A DNA stretch of 64,000 nt from Lonepinella sp051851555. Lineage in GTDB: Bacteria; Pseudomonadota; Gammaproteobacteria; Enterobacterales; Pasteurellaceae. The position numbers and the translations under genes were made by a program. Positions 1-8,484 of the stretch are shown piece after piece (the first letter of the stretch is position 1; each line of letters starts with the position of its first letter). The notes under the pieces were generated by a model. The model saw nothing but the letters and a program-made list of their open reading frames with translations. It had not been told where the DNA came from and ran no database searches. The DNA lies in the NCBI RefSeq assembly GCF_051851555.1, contig NZ_JBPDVH010000002.1, positions 388,976 through 452,975 on the forward strand. The letters are read 5' to 3'.

Positions 1-2472
1 TGAATTCGGTTTAACAGTGAAGTTAGAAACTGTGGTATTACCTAAAGTGCTGTTCGCCGCTGTAATGTTATTTACAGTGATGTTTTCAGCCAAGTCATAA
101 GTAATATTTGTGTTTGTGCCAGAAGTCGCGATATTAGAAACTAAGTTTTGACCAGCAACATAAGTGACGGTATCACCTGCTTTAACTGGATCTGAGCTTC
201 CGCCTTGCGTGATAGCTTGTTTAGTCTCACCCACTGCAACAGTATGGAACGCATTGTTTACTGTATTTACAAGTGTTGTCGCATTCACAATACCACCGCC
301 GTTTGTGGTTTCCGCACGGCCATTGTTATTCGTTGTTGTGCCAGAAGTAACCGCTTCTAAATTACCCGTTGTTGTATTTACTGTGATAGTTTTATCATCA
401 GTTAAAGCTTTAACAACGTAATCTGTACCGCCAGTTGTGGTGTTGGTTGAATTAGTAACGTTCACACCGTGCGTACCGGTAACGGTTTCTTCTGCCGCTT
501 TCGCTAATGCGGTGACGTTAGAGATGTTATCGGTTAATTGTTGCAATGCCACGGCATCGTTCGGTTGGGTACCGTTAGATACGTTTTGAATACGGTTATT
601 ACCCATATCCACAACGTGGTATGGTGTAACAGTGAAGTCGCCGGCTACTGTTGCTGGACCATTAACTTTTAAAGAACCGCCCGTAATAGAGCCATTTGAT
701 GTAAGGGTATTTGCGGTTAAATCACCGCCGAAAACAGGACTTTCAGCAAATTGAATAACCAAAGTACTTTCATTCGTTACTGCTGTATTAATGTTATGAG
801 AGCTCGCCGTTTTTGAACTATCCATCGTACCAACGACATTAAGCGTTTCACCATTTTTTCTATTAACTGTACCGCCAGAATTTCCTGCAAAATTCAAGCT
901 CACGTTATTCACCGCACCAGCCACAGTTGAAGCATTCACAAGGCTGTCGCCAGTAGTTGCTACGGCTGTTTTATTTGTGCCTGTTGGTGTGATGTCGCTG
1001 GTTACCGCAGTGATGTTATTGCCATCAAGTTTAATGGTTTTACCGTCGGTATTTACATTATAAGTAATGTTAGTTTTGGTTACGTTGCCATTGCCGTCAT
1101 CTGCAACTTGATCAATAACTGCCGTTGTGCCCGTACCGTTTACGAAGTTAATCACATCAGATTGTTTAACTTTCTTATCTTCGGTTGTGCCGTTTTCTTG
1201 CAATTCCCAACCCATATTTAATAGGTAGTCGGTTACCGCATAAAGTTGTGAACCGTTGATTGCGTCGGTAGAACCTGCAGAGATGTTACCAGAGGCTACG
1301 TATTTGATTTGGCGTGGATCGGTTGCATTACCTACAGAAACGTAATTACCAGAATCCCCTTCAGCAACTACACCAGAAAAGCCTTCAATATGTGCACCTG
1401 AAATATCCACGAATTTTTCAGGGGTCGCAGGTGAACCTGTTGAACCATCACCTAACACCACAGAACCTGAATCGGCAGCAGTAACGTTGTTACCTAATAC
1501 AACAGTGTTGTTACCAGTAACGGTGTTGTTATAACCTACCGCAGTAGAATCATCTGCTTTAATCGTGTTGTTATTACCTAATGTATTTGAGTGATTACCT
1601 GTAAGCGAAGTATTCGCACCAAAGGCATTTGAAGCATCACCAGTAACAGACGTTCTTGTGCCAAAGCCGTTTGAAGAATCACCAGTAACACCTGAACCCC
1701 AACCAACGATTTGTGAGTATTCACTGCCTGCAAAAACGTGTGCGTTCTGACCTATTGCCACAGAGCCACGAGCGTCTGCTTCAACGGTCGCCCCGCCACC
1801 AATCGCAGTAGAAACTTCAGATTCTGTTTTTGAATTCTGACCCACCGCAACTGCTTGGTTTTGGCTTGCATTAGAACCTGCACCGACGGCAATAGCACCT
1901 TGTTCTCCAGCATCACTTTGTACCGCTTTTGCTTGAGCACCAATCGCAACACCATTATTTGTTGAATTAGTGATATAACCGATAGATACAGCATTAACCT
2001 CAGATGCATTTGCCGTATGACCGATGGCTACAGTATAAGCGCCCGACGCATTTGCATTTAAACCGACGGCAACTGAAGGTCCCGCAGATGTATTAGCACT
2101 TGCATTATTACCAACGGCAATACCTGAGTATTGAGCATCAGCATCTTTACCAATAACAATGGCATTACTATGTGCTTCACTACCTTCACCAATGGCGATA
2201 CCGTAGGTTGCATTTTCTTGCGCTACCCAATTACCACCACTTGTAGCTAGATTATCAACTGTACCATAGACAGGAACCCACTGGTCTGCTGCTTGTGCAG
2301 TGCCAATAGTTGCACCCATAAGGCCTGTACCCGCAACCGCAATGGCAACCGCAGAAAGTGACACTTTCGCCGTGCTGCTTGATTTTGTTTTTCCTTTTGC
2401 TTTACCCAATTCTGAGGTGACCACAAAAGCCCCAATGCTCGCATTCCAAATTACGCGGAAAATTTTATTCAT
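1..2472 (-). CDS. Trimeric autotransporter adhesin, N-terminal part (truncated by window edge)
   Basis: The frame is open from the ATG at 2472 to the window edge (824 codons). Residues 1-24 are an extended signal peptide region (ESPR), starting MNKIFRVIWN, followed by a hydrophobic stretch and a likely cleavage after GTAQA near residue 59. After that come YadA/Hia-type head repeats (AIG, AVG and SVAIGQNA-like motifs at roughly residues 75-370), then neck and stalk modules such as DAINGSQLYAV and YVAGQNL. This is an outer-membrane type Vc adhesin, expected to act in attachment or autoaggregation; its C-terminal anchor lies outside the window. The AGGG about 7 nt before the ATG is the ribosome site. 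The gene starts 13 nt after a leader ORF ends. Family assignment is firm; the ligand is unknown. Confidence 0.93.
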   Translation of the reverse strand, partial: MNKIFRVIWNASIGAFVVTSELGKAKGKTKSSSTAKVSLSAVAIAVAGTGLMGATIGTAQAADQWVPVYGTVDNLATSGGNWVAQENATYGIAIGEGSEAHSNAIVIGKDADAQYSGIAVGNNASANTSAGPSVAVGLNANASGAYTVAIGHTANASEVNAVSIGYITNSTNNGVAIGAQAKAVQSDAGEQGAIAVGAGSNASQNQAVAVGQNSKTESEVSTAIGGGATVEADARGSVAIGQNAHVFAGSEYSQIVGWGSGVTGDSSNGFGTRTSVTGDASNAFGANTSLTGNHSNTLGNNNTIKADDSTAVGYNNTVTGNNTVVLGNNVTAADSGSVVLGDGSTGSPATPEKFVDISGAHIEGFSGVVAEGDSGNYVSVGNATDPRQIKYVASGNISAGSTDAINGSQLYAVTDYLLNMGWELQENGTTEDKKVKQSDVINFVNGTGTTAVIDQVADDGNGNVTKTNITYNVNTDGKTIKLDGNNITAVTSDITPTGTNKTAVATTGDSLVNASTVAGAVNNVSLNFAGNSGGTVNRKNGETLNVVGTMDSSKTASSHNINTAVTNESTLVIQFAESPVFGGDLTANTLTSNGSITGGSLKVNGPATVAGDFTVTPYHVVDMGNNRIQNVSNGTQPNDAVALQQLTDNISNVTALAKAAEETVTGTHGVNVTNSTNTTTGGTDYVVKALTDDKTITVNTTTGNLEAVTSGTTTNNNGRAETTNGGGIVNATTLVNTVNNAFHTVAVGETKQAITQGGSSDPVKAGDTVTYVAGQNLVSNIATSGTNTNITYDLAENITVNNITAANSTLGNTTVSNFTVKPNS

Positions 2473-2485
2473 TTAAATACCCTAT

Positions 2486-2650
2486 TTAATGTAAACGAAT
2501 GACACACATTCGTTTATTGATGAAGAAAAAAACTGCGACATTTCCAGTGTCGCAGATGAAATAGGCAAAAAAAGCAGAGACTTCGCCCCTACTTAATCTA
2601 CCCGACGACGTTGTTCCAACTAACTTAACGGAAACAAGACAACCATACAT
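2486..2650 (-). CDS. 54-aa upstream ORF in the adhesin leader
   Basis: An ATG at 2650 is preceded by GAGG with a 6-nt gap and opens 54 codons ending in TAA at 2486-2488, only 13 nt before the adhesin start. The peptide begins MYGCLVSVKLVGTTSSGRL, continues with SRGEVSAFFAYF, and ends with a hydrophobic, Cys-containing tail. The middle recalls the phage-derived Ash/Icd-like small proteins whose genes overlap C4-type antisense RNAs; that resemblance is from memory and unverified. An intrinsic terminator (2526-2555) lies inside the ORF, so ribosome movement could control read-through into the adhesin. The region could instead be only a structured RNA with a chance reading frame. Confidence 0.45.
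   Translation of the reverse strand: MYGCLVSVKLVGTTSSGRLSRGEVSAFFAYFICDTGNVAVFFFINKRMCVIRLH
2526..2555 (-). terminator. Intrinsic terminator inside the adhesin leader
   Basis: CTGCGACA (2533-2540) and TGTCGCAG (2548-2555) form a perfect 8-bp stem with a 7-nt loop. On the minus strand it is followed by seven T (A at 2526-2532). It lies about 55 nt before the adhesin ATG and downstream of its only evident promoter, so it should attenuate the adhesin or end a separate leader RNA of about 210 nt. Confidence 0.75.
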
Positions 2651-2745
2651 CCGTTGCCTCTAATAAGCCCTAACTTTATTAAAATCCCTAAAGCTAGCCT
2701 ACACACGCCGTTTAATTTTCAGTTAAAACATAAAAAATCGTTGTC

Positions 2746-2843
<98 letters not shown>

Positions 2844-2911
2844 TAATTATGATGTTTTTTTGAGCATTTAGCAATACAAGAGGTCTGACCAGATATTCAA
2901 AGGAAATAATA

Positions 2912-2942
2912 AATTAAAAGGCCTCGCACTGGTGTACGAGGC
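2912..2942 (-). terminator. Terminator downstream of the Rpn-like gene and its duplicated tail
   Basis: GCCTCG (2921-2926) pairs with CGAGGC (2937-2942) around a 10-nt loop. On the minus strand the stem is followed by CTTTTAATTT. It is the first terminator after the nuclease gene and its repeated 3' fragments. Confidence 0.55.
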
Positions 2943-2951
2943 TTAAATAAA

Positions 2952-3675
2952 GTGGGGTACATTCGGAAATGCGAAAGACTTGTTTAAAAACGAGCGAGAA
3001 GTAGCCCGATAATTAGTCCCCGTTTAATTCATTAATTTCTTCACTTCCTCAATCGGTAAACCGACCATTTCAGAAACAAATTGTACATCAAGACCTCTAT
3101 TCAACATATTTCTGGCGCTATCTTTGAGCCCTTCTAAGCGTCCTTTTTTCAAGCCTTGCTCTAATCCTTGCTCTAATCCTTGCTCTAATCCTTGCTGTAA
3201 CCCTTGCTGTAACCCTAACTCCATTCCCTCTTCTTTCCAATATTGTTTTACCGCATATTCGTCCCATTTACGTTTTAGGCTAACATCATACATTTGTTTT
3301 TCCTCCTGATTAAGTTGGGTGTATTCGGCAATGCTAAAAACTTGTTCGAAGACGGGCGAAAAATAACCCGATAATTAGTCCCCGTTTAATTCATTAATTT
3401 CTTCACTTCCTCAATCGATAAACCGACCATTTCAGAAACAAATTGTACATCAAGACCTCTATTCAACATATTTCTGGCGCTATCTTTGAGCCCTTCTAAG
3501 CGTCCTTTTTTCAAGCCTTGCTCTAATCCCTGTTCTAATCCTTGCTCTAATCCTTGCTGTAACCCTTGCTGTAACCCTAACTCCATTCCCTCTTCTTTCC
3601 AATATTGTTTTACCGCATATTCGTCCCATTTACGTTTTAGGCTAACATCATACATTTGTTTTTCCTCCTGATTAA
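2952..3675. repeat. Two tandem 362-bp copies of the 3' end of the Rpn-like gene
   Basis: The segment 3314-3675 is repeated at 2952-3313 with a constant offset of 362 and few differences (for example one Ser/Pro codon change). Sequence like the unit start reappears at 3676-3720 within the intact gene. Each unit holds about 45 bp of upstream coding sequence, the last 96 codons, the stop and about 25 bp beyond. The distal copy is more diverged at its outer end (2952-3000), which suggests sequential duplication. Confidence 0.9.
3024..3293 (-). pseudogene. Duplicated C-terminal fragment of the Rpn-like nuclease
   Basis: This reading frame encodes 89 residues nearly identical to the last 89 of the upstream gene: MYDVSLKRKWDEYAV, then the (GLEQ)n helix, then the tail ending in IEEVKKLMN. 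It differs by Leu-Pro for Leu-Ser near the end. The ATG corresponds to an internal Met of the parent, and TTTTCCTCC on the plus strand just above it reads GGAGGAAAA on the minus strand, a plausible ribosome site. A small C-terminal protein could therefore be made both here and from within the full gene. It has no catalytic domain. Confidence 0.7.
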
Positions 3676-4321
3676 GTTGGGTGTATTCGGCAATGCTAAA
3701 AACTTGTTCGAAGACGGGCGTTTGGAAGTGCGCTGAAAATTGGTCTAGTTTGGGCATGTTTTTGAGTAAAAATAGCCATCTTTCTAAATCTGTTTCTAAC
3801 TGGTCTTCGGATTTGTCAAAATTTAGCAGCTCAATATAAATAAATCTCAGTTTATCATAAAAAATTTCGCCTGTCTTTTGGTCACATAGACAAATATTAT
3901 GCAATACATTTTGGCTTTGAGAGAGTTGAAAATTATCCATAATAGCAATCACATAAACTTCACTAATGTCGTAAGCCCATTCTGCTCGGTTGCCGTGGGG
4001 TGCTTGATCGCTAATAAGTTTAGCCCCGTAATAAATAGTACGTTGTTTAAAATGGGCTTGTTTACTGCGTTGTACTTCAATAATAAATTGGCTGCCGTCG
4101 TCTGCGGTGCAGGTCAAATCAAAAATCACAGTACCTTGTTCTTCAGTGGCACCTGGGTGCTCGTTTTTGTTGTACATCAGATCTTTGATAATTTTTCGAC
4201 CTTGAAAGAGATCATTTAAAAAGGCAATTAAAACGGCTTTGTGACTTTCTCGGCCAAATACACGTTTAAAACCGTAGTCAGTGGTGAGATCGAGATAACG
4301 GGTAGGTTGAGGTCTGTACAT
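3386..4321 (-). CDS. Rpn-family recombination-promoting nuclease (PD-(D/E)XK, transposase_31-like)
   Basis: The 311-residue protein starts with the family N-terminus (LDLTTDYGFKRVFG, residues 9-22) and has the PD-(D/E)XK core: Asp in VIFDLTC (about 66-70), then the IEVQ motif (about 81-84) and a following QRTIYYGAKL helix. The C-terminus is a Gln/Gly/Glu-rich repeat (GLQQGLQQGLEQ..., about 248-275) and a basic tail. Members are DNA endonucleases thought to promote recombination or act in phage defence. The last 96 codons are tandemly copied downstream. The start at 4321 is preceded by AAGGA inside a hairpin. The biological role here is inferred. Confidence 0.8.
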   Translation of the reverse strand: MYRPQPTRYLDLTTDYGFKRVFGRESHKAVLIAFLNDLFQGRKIIKDLMYNKNEHPGATEEQGTVIFDLTCTADDGSQFIIEVQRSKQAHFKQRTIYYGAKLISDQAPHGNRAEWAYDISEVYVIAIMDNFQLSQSQNVLHNICLCDQKTGEIFYDKLRFIYIELLNFDKSEDQLETDLERWLFLLKNMPKLDQFSAHFQTPVFEQVFSIAEYTQLNQEEKQMYDVSLKRKWDEYAVKQYWKEEGMELGLQQGLQQGLEQGLEQGLEQGLKKGRLEGLKDSARNMLNRGLDVQFVSEMVGLSIEEVKKLMN

Positions 4322-4324
4322 ATT

Positions 4325-4355
4325 CTGGGTTCCTTAGTTGTTTGAAGAAACCCAG
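4325..4355 (-). promoter_or_regulatory. Hairpin covering the ribosome site of the Rpn-like gene
   Basis: CTGGGTT (4325-4331) and AACCCAG (4349-4355) are complementary, extended by a TTC/GAA pairing with one bulge. On the mRNA the 3' arm contains GGAACCCAG, which overlaps the Shine-Dalgarno AAGGA 3-4 nt before the ATG. Folding would limit translation. Confidence 0.45.
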
Positions 4356-4458
4356 TTTAGGAGGTAGGGGACGAAAATTGCAAGAATGGATGTGTCGTTT
4401 TGGAATCAAGATCACAAAAATTGATCTCGTAAGGGGCAAAACTGCATGTATTAATCAG

Positions 4459-4869
4459 CTACGCCCCTGATTCTGATTCCGCTTTTAAACGAGCAATCAA
4501 TTTCGTATTCGCCGGCGGAAATAACCCCGCATCCAATTCACTTTGCGCTAGCCAAAATCCCTCTTGTCCCTCACGGCCAAAGGGTTCGCCGACCCATTCT
4601 TCTACGAGATAGAAATAAAAATGAATAATTTTGGTCGGGTATTCAAATAAAAATTGCTCAAAAAGTACCGCACTTAGCACATGCAAGCCGATTTCTTCTT
4701 CAATTTCACGTTTTAAGGCTTGTTCTGGCGTTTCGCCTTTATCCACTTTGCCCCCCGGAAATTCCAAAGATTGCGCAAAATCTTGTCCCTCAAGGCGTTG
4801 AGTGAGATAAATTTGGCCAAATTCATTACGAATAATACCTGCTGCGACCTGTACCGATTTTTTCTTCAT
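4459..4869 (-). CDS. mutT: 8-oxo-dGTP diphosphatase MutT
   Basis: This 136-residue Nudix hydrolase has the box GGKVDKGETPEQALKREIEE (about residues 39-58) with the REIEEEIG signature. MutT hydrolyses 8-oxo-dGTP and so prevents A-to-C transversions. Length matches the family. It lies directly downstream of secA on the same strand, the order usual in gammaproteobacteria, with a terminator between them, so it probably depends partly on read-through or its own promoter. Confidence 0.92.
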   Translation of the reverse strand: MKKKSVQVAAGIIRNEFGQIYLTQRLEGQDFAQSLEFPGGKVDKGETPEQALKREIEEEIGLHVLSAVLFEQFLFEYPTKIIHFYFYLVEEWVGEPFGREGQEGFWLAQSELDAGLFPPANTKLIARLKAESESGA

Positions 4870-4884
4870 CGCATGATGTTCCTA

Positions 4885-4914
4885 TAAAAAAGAGTGCAGT
4901 TTTCACCGCACTCT
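4885..4914 (-). terminator. secA terminator
   Basis: AGAGTGC (4891-4897) and GCACTCT (4908-4914) form a stem containing an uptake-signal core. On the minus strand a T run follows (A at 4885-4890). It sits between the secA stop and the mutT start. Confidence 0.7.
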
Positions 4915-4920
4915 GCTTGA

Positions 4921-7629
4921 TTAAACCTGAGTCGCTCGATTGCCATGGCAATGCTTATATTTCTTGCCCGAACCACAAGGGCAAGGTTCATTACGACCAA
5001 TTTTGCGTTCGCTTTCCGCCATGGCCACTTGTTCATTCACTTCTTCCGTGGCACCGTTGTATTCTCGGGCTTTGGCTTGTTGTTCGGCAGCTTGTTGTTG
5101 CTGTTGTTGCGCTTGTTCCACTTCTTCCGCAGAACGCACTTGCACTCGGCTGAGAGTTCTCACCACATTGAATTTTAACGCCTCGAGCATGTCCGTAAAC
5201 ATCGCAAAGGATTCTTTTTTGTACTCTTGTTTTGGATCTTTTTGCGCATAGCTGCGTAAGTGAATGCCCTGACGTAATCTGTCCATGGCGGCTAAATGTT
5301 CTTTCCAAAGTTCATCAAGGGTTTGTAACATAATGCCTTTTTCAAAGTTACGCATGGTTTCTTCGCCGACCATTTCTTCTTTGCGTTGATATTCGCTGAT
5401 GGCGGCCTCGACGACTCTTTCACGTAAGGTATCTTCGTTAAATTGATTGTCTTCCTCTAACCAATGTTGAATCGGTAAATCCAAGGCGAAATCTTGACGT
5501 AAACGGGTTTCTAAACTCGGGATATCCCATTGTTCTTCCAAAGATTGTGGCGGAACATATTCATCAATTACCGTATTAAACACATCGGTACGAATGGCTG
5601 CAATGGCCTCAGACACGTCGCCGTTATCCAATAATTCATTGCGTTGTGCATAAATCGCATGACGTTGATCGTTGGCCACATCATCATATTGCAACAGGTT
5701 TTTACGACCATCGAAGTTATGCGCCTCCACTTTGGCTTGGGCCGAGGCAATCACTTTGGCCAACAATTTGGATTCCATGGCCTCGCCCGCGGTGCTAAAG
5801 GCTTTGCGCATCATATTCAGCTTGCCCTCGTTTAAGTAAATACGCATTAACGCATCATCTAAAGAAAGATAAAAACGAGAGGAACCAGGGTCACCTTGAC
5901 GGCCAGAACGCCCACGCAACTGGTTATCAATACGGCGTGATTCATGGCGCTCGGTGCCGATAATATGTAACCCGCCCGCTTGCATCACGATATCATGACG
6001 TGCTTGCCATGCGGATTTAATCGCCTCAATTTGTTCTAGCGTTGGGTTGTCTAGTTTGTCAATTTCCGCTTTCCAGTTACCGCCTAACACAATATCTGTA
6101 CCACGGCCGGCCATATTGGTGGCAATGGTGACCGCCCCCGGATAACCCGCATTGGCCACAATTTCCGCCTCTTGGGCGTGGAATTTGGCGTTTAATACAT
6201 TATGTGGAATGCCTGCTTTTTTCAGTTCATTGGAAAGCAATTCGGATTTCTCAATAGAGACCGTACCGACCAACACAGGCTGATGACGAGCCACGCAATC
6301 TTTAATATCTTCAATAATCGCATTAAATTTATATTGCTCGGTTTCAAACATGACGTCTGTTCGGTCATCACGGATCATTGGACGGTTGGTTGGGATCACC
6401 ACGGTTTCTAAGCCATAAATTTGTTGAAATTCAAAGGCCTCGGTGTCTGCTGTCCCCGTCATACCGGCTAATTTTTCGTATAAACGGAAATAGTTTTGAT
6501 AGGTAATGGAGGCGACAGTTTGGTTTTCCCCTTGAATTTTCACGCCCTCTTTGGCCTCAATGGCTTGATGTAAACCATCTGACCAACGGCGCCCCGCCAT
6601 GGTACGGCCAGTGTGTTCATCCACGATCACGATTTCACCGTCTTTGACCACATAATCCACGTCTTTTTGGAATAAGGTATGGGCTCGCAAAGCGGCGTTA
6701 ATATGATGAACCAACCCCAAACGTTGTGGCGAATACAGACTTTCATTTTCGCCCATCAAACCTTGTTCAATCAGCCATTGTTCGCATTTTTCTTGACCTC
6801 GTTCGGTCATATTCACTTGCTTGTGTTTTAAATCTAAAGAGTAGTCGCCCTCCCCTTGGAAATCCTCACTGTCCTCTTTTTCTTGTTCAATTAAAATTGG
6901 CGCTAACTTATTGATGGCAATATATAATTCTGAGCTGTCCTCGGCGGGTCCTGAAATAATTAACGGGGTACGTGCCTCATCAATTAAAATGGAATCCACT
7001 TCATCCACTAAGGCGTAATGCAACGGACGTTGAAAGCGTTCTGCGGCGGAATGGGCTAAATTATCCCGTAAATAGTCAAAGCCTAATTCACTGTTGGTGG
7101 CATAGGTGATGTCTGCTTGATAAGCCTCACGTTTCACTTCGGGCGGTAAACCTGGGACGTTGACCGCAACGGTCATACCTAAAAATTCAAATAATGGGCG
7201 GTTAGTTTCCGCATCACGGCGAGCCAAGTAATCATTGACTGTCACCACATGCACGCCTTTACCAGTTAAAGCATTGAGATAACAAGGCAAGGTGGCGGTT
7301 AAGGTTTTCCCCTCACCGGTACGCATTTCGGCAATATTGCGGTTGGTCAGCACCATGCCACCTACGAGTTGCACATCAAACGGGCGCATGCCTAAGGTTC
7401 GTTTACTGGCCTCACGCACCGTGGCAAAAGCCTCGGGTAAAAGTTGTTCAAGGGTTTCGCCTTGGCTCAAACGTTGACGAAACTCAGCGGTTTTTGACCG
7501 CAGTTCGTCATCGGTTAAGGCCTCAAAGGTGGGTTCAAGGGCATTGATTTTTTTAACTTGTTTATTTAAACGGCGTAATACACGGTCGTTACGACTACCA
7601 AAAATTTTGGTGGCAATGGTTGTTAACAT
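4921..7629 (-). CDS. secA: Preprotein translocase ATPase SecA
   Basis: The protein has 902 residues. It drives Sec-dependent export through SecYEG by ATP hydrolysis. Visible motifs are Walker A MRTGEGKT (about 100-107), the DEVD Walker B in [14 protein letters not shown] (about 208), [13 protein letters not shown] in the second helicase fold, and the zinc-binding C-terminal motif [13 protein letters not shown] that contacts SecB. I chose the ATG at 7629 ([11 protein letters not shown]) and not an ATG 14 codons earlier, because it matches the family N-terminus and has AAGAGAAA before it. It follows secM by 75 nt. Confidence 0.97.
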   Translation of the reverse strand: MLTTIATKIFGSRNDRVLRRLNKQVKKINALEPTFEALTDDELRSKTAEFRQRLSQGETLEQLLPEAFATVREASKRTLGMRPFDVQLVGGMVLTNRNIAEMRTGEGKTLTATLPCYLNALTGKGVHVVTVNDYLARRDAETNRPLFEFLGMTVAVNVPGLPPEVKREAYQADITYATNSELGFDYLRDNLAHSAAERFQRPLHYALVDEVDSILIDEARTPLIISGPAEDSSELYIAINKLAPILIEQEKEDSEDFQGEGDYSLDLKHKQVNMTERGQEKCEQWLIEQGLMGENESLYSPQRLGLVHHINAALRAHTLFQKDVDYVVKDGEIVIVDEHTGRTMAGRRWSDGLHQAIEAKEGVKIQGENQTVASITYQNYFRLYEKLAGMTGTADTEAFEFQQIYGLETVVIPTNRPMIRDDRTDVMFETEQYKFNAIIEDIKDCVARHQPVLVGTVSIEKSELLSNELKKAGIPHNVLNAKFHAQEAEIVANAGYPGAVTIATNMAGRGTDIVLGGNWKAEIDKLDNPTLEQIEAIKSAWQARHDIVMQAGGLHIIGTERHESRRIDNQLRGRSGRQGDPGSSRFYLSLDDALMRIYLNEGKLNMMRKAFSTAGEAMESKLLAKVIASAQAKVEAHNFDGRKNLLQYDDVANDQRHAIYAQRNELLDNGDVSEAIAAIRTDVFNTVIDEYVPPQSLEEQWDIPSLETRLRQDFALDLPIQHWLEEDNQFNEDTLRERVVEAAISEYQRKEEMVGEETMRNFEKGIMLQTLDELWKEHLAAMDRLRQGIHLRSYAQKDPKQEYKKESFAMFTDMLEALKFNVVRTLSRVQVRSAEEVEQAQQQQQQAAEQQAKAREYNGATEEVNEQVAMAESERKIGRNEPCPCGSGKKYKHCHGNRATQV

Positions 7630-7704
7630 AATATTGTTTCTCTTTATAAAAATAGATGGCGTTTTCGTCAAACACGAAAACAGGGAAATAAGAATAACGC
7701 AATA

Positions 7705-8007
7705 TTATGCTAACGGACTGCCTCGAATCGGCGCATGTTCGGCCAAAATAGCGGCCACAAAGTGCGGTTGAAATTCCGCCTGTTTTATCGCCATCACCCC
7801 ATGGGCAGGCGGATAATTAGCCGGCTGAATCTCTTGCTGACTCTGATAAATCGCACGCAATACCTGTTGTTGCATGGATTGGTTTTGATAGGCGGGCGGA
7901 TAGTCCGCTGAACGCTCCACCACCTGAACATCAGGCAAGGCAAAGATCGCAATCATACTGACGAGTAATTGCGACCAGAAATTGTGCTTACCTTTTGTTA
8001 ATGTCAT
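7705..8007 (-). CDS. secM: SecM, secretion monitor / secA translation regulator
   Basis: This 100-residue protein (DUF2547-type in Pasteurellaceae) has a Sec-type N-terminus (basic, then a hydrophobic stretch at about 11-24). It ends in HAPIRGSPLA. HAPIRGSP at residues 91-98 is the arrest sequence known for Mannheimia succiniciproducens SecM, ending two residues before the stop. Ribosome stalling here, relieved when the nascent chain is pulled by the export machinery, exposes the secA ribosome site 75 nt downstream. The mechanism is established for SecM; its operation here is inferred from motif and position. It diverges from a DciA-like gene. Confidence 0.9.
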   Translation of the reverse strand: MTLTKGKHNFWSQLLVSMIAIFALPDVQVVERSADYPPAYQNQSMQQQVLRAIYQSQQEIQPANYPPAHGVMAIKQAEFQPHFVAAILAEHAPIRGSPLA

Positions 8008-8085
8008 TATTTTTAGTTATCTCAGAAAAAGTGATCGAATTATACCGAAAATCCGTTAGAATGTCGTTAAATATTGGGACGATTG

Positions 8086-8421
8086 ATGAGAAAACAAGCG
8101 ATGAAACAAAAACGTTATGAAAAAGCCGTCAATATCAAGGATCTGTTAGCCAGATCAGAGCTGGCGAAGATCATGAAAAAAGGCTTATTAATTCATGAAT
8201 TAAATGAGAAATTAGGGAAGATTTTTCCGGCTCAATTTAAAGGTTTCTATCGCCTTGCGAATTTCAGCGAAAATAGCCTGAATATTGAAGTGGCCAATGC
8301 CATGGTGCGACAAAGTTTGTTATTTCATCAACAGACATTGTTGGGCATGATTCAACAAGACATGCCCCATATAACGAAATTGACGTTTAGGATTAATCCA
8401 GCATTGGGGCAAGGAAACTGA
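8086..8421 (+). CDS. DUF721/DciA-family protein
   Basis: This 111-residue basic protein has the DUF721 fold region (LGKIFPAQFKGFYRLANFSENSLNIEV, about residues 42-68). DciA-type members load or regulate the DnaB helicase in bacteria lacking DnaC. The gene sits divergent to secM, a position common for this family. The ATG at 8086 follows GGGA; a TTG at 8074 and an ATG at 8101 are alternatives. The N-terminal basic segment (MRKQAMKQKRYEK) may bind DNA. The exact function here is not shown. Confidence 0.7.
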   Translation: MRKQAMKQKRYEKAVNIKDLLARSELAKIMKKGLLIHELNEKLGKIFPAQFKGFYRLANFSENSLNIEVANAMVRQSLLFHQQTLLGMIQQDMPHITKLTFRINPALGQGN

Positions 8422-8464
8422 AAGTGCGGTGTGTTTAACATCAGATTATTTTCACCGCACTTTT
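8421..8464. terminator. Inverted uptake-signal pair between the DUF721 gene and nadV
   Basis: AAAGTGCGGTG (8421-8431) and CACCGCACTTTT (8453-8464) form a long stem between two convergent genes. It should end transcription in both directions and also carries two DNA uptake signals. Confidence 0.7.
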
Positions 8465-8484
8465 CCTTTGCATAACGTTTAGCG

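Noticed and set aside
1752..2444. Minus-strand frames at 1752-2009 and 2247-2444
   Set aside because: Out of phase with the long adhesin frame that covers the same DNA and carries the ESPR and head motifs.
3124..3671. Plus-strand Cys/Pro/Asn-repeat frames (CSNPCSNP type) at 3124-3309 and 3486-3671
   Set aside because: They are the reverse reading of the Gln/Glu repeat in the Rpn-like gene and its copy, in the wrong strand and without ribosome sites.
4917..5308. Several overlapping frames opposite or out of phase with the secA 3' end
   Set aside because: Shadows of secA; no ribosome sites and sequence conservation clearly follows the SecA frame.
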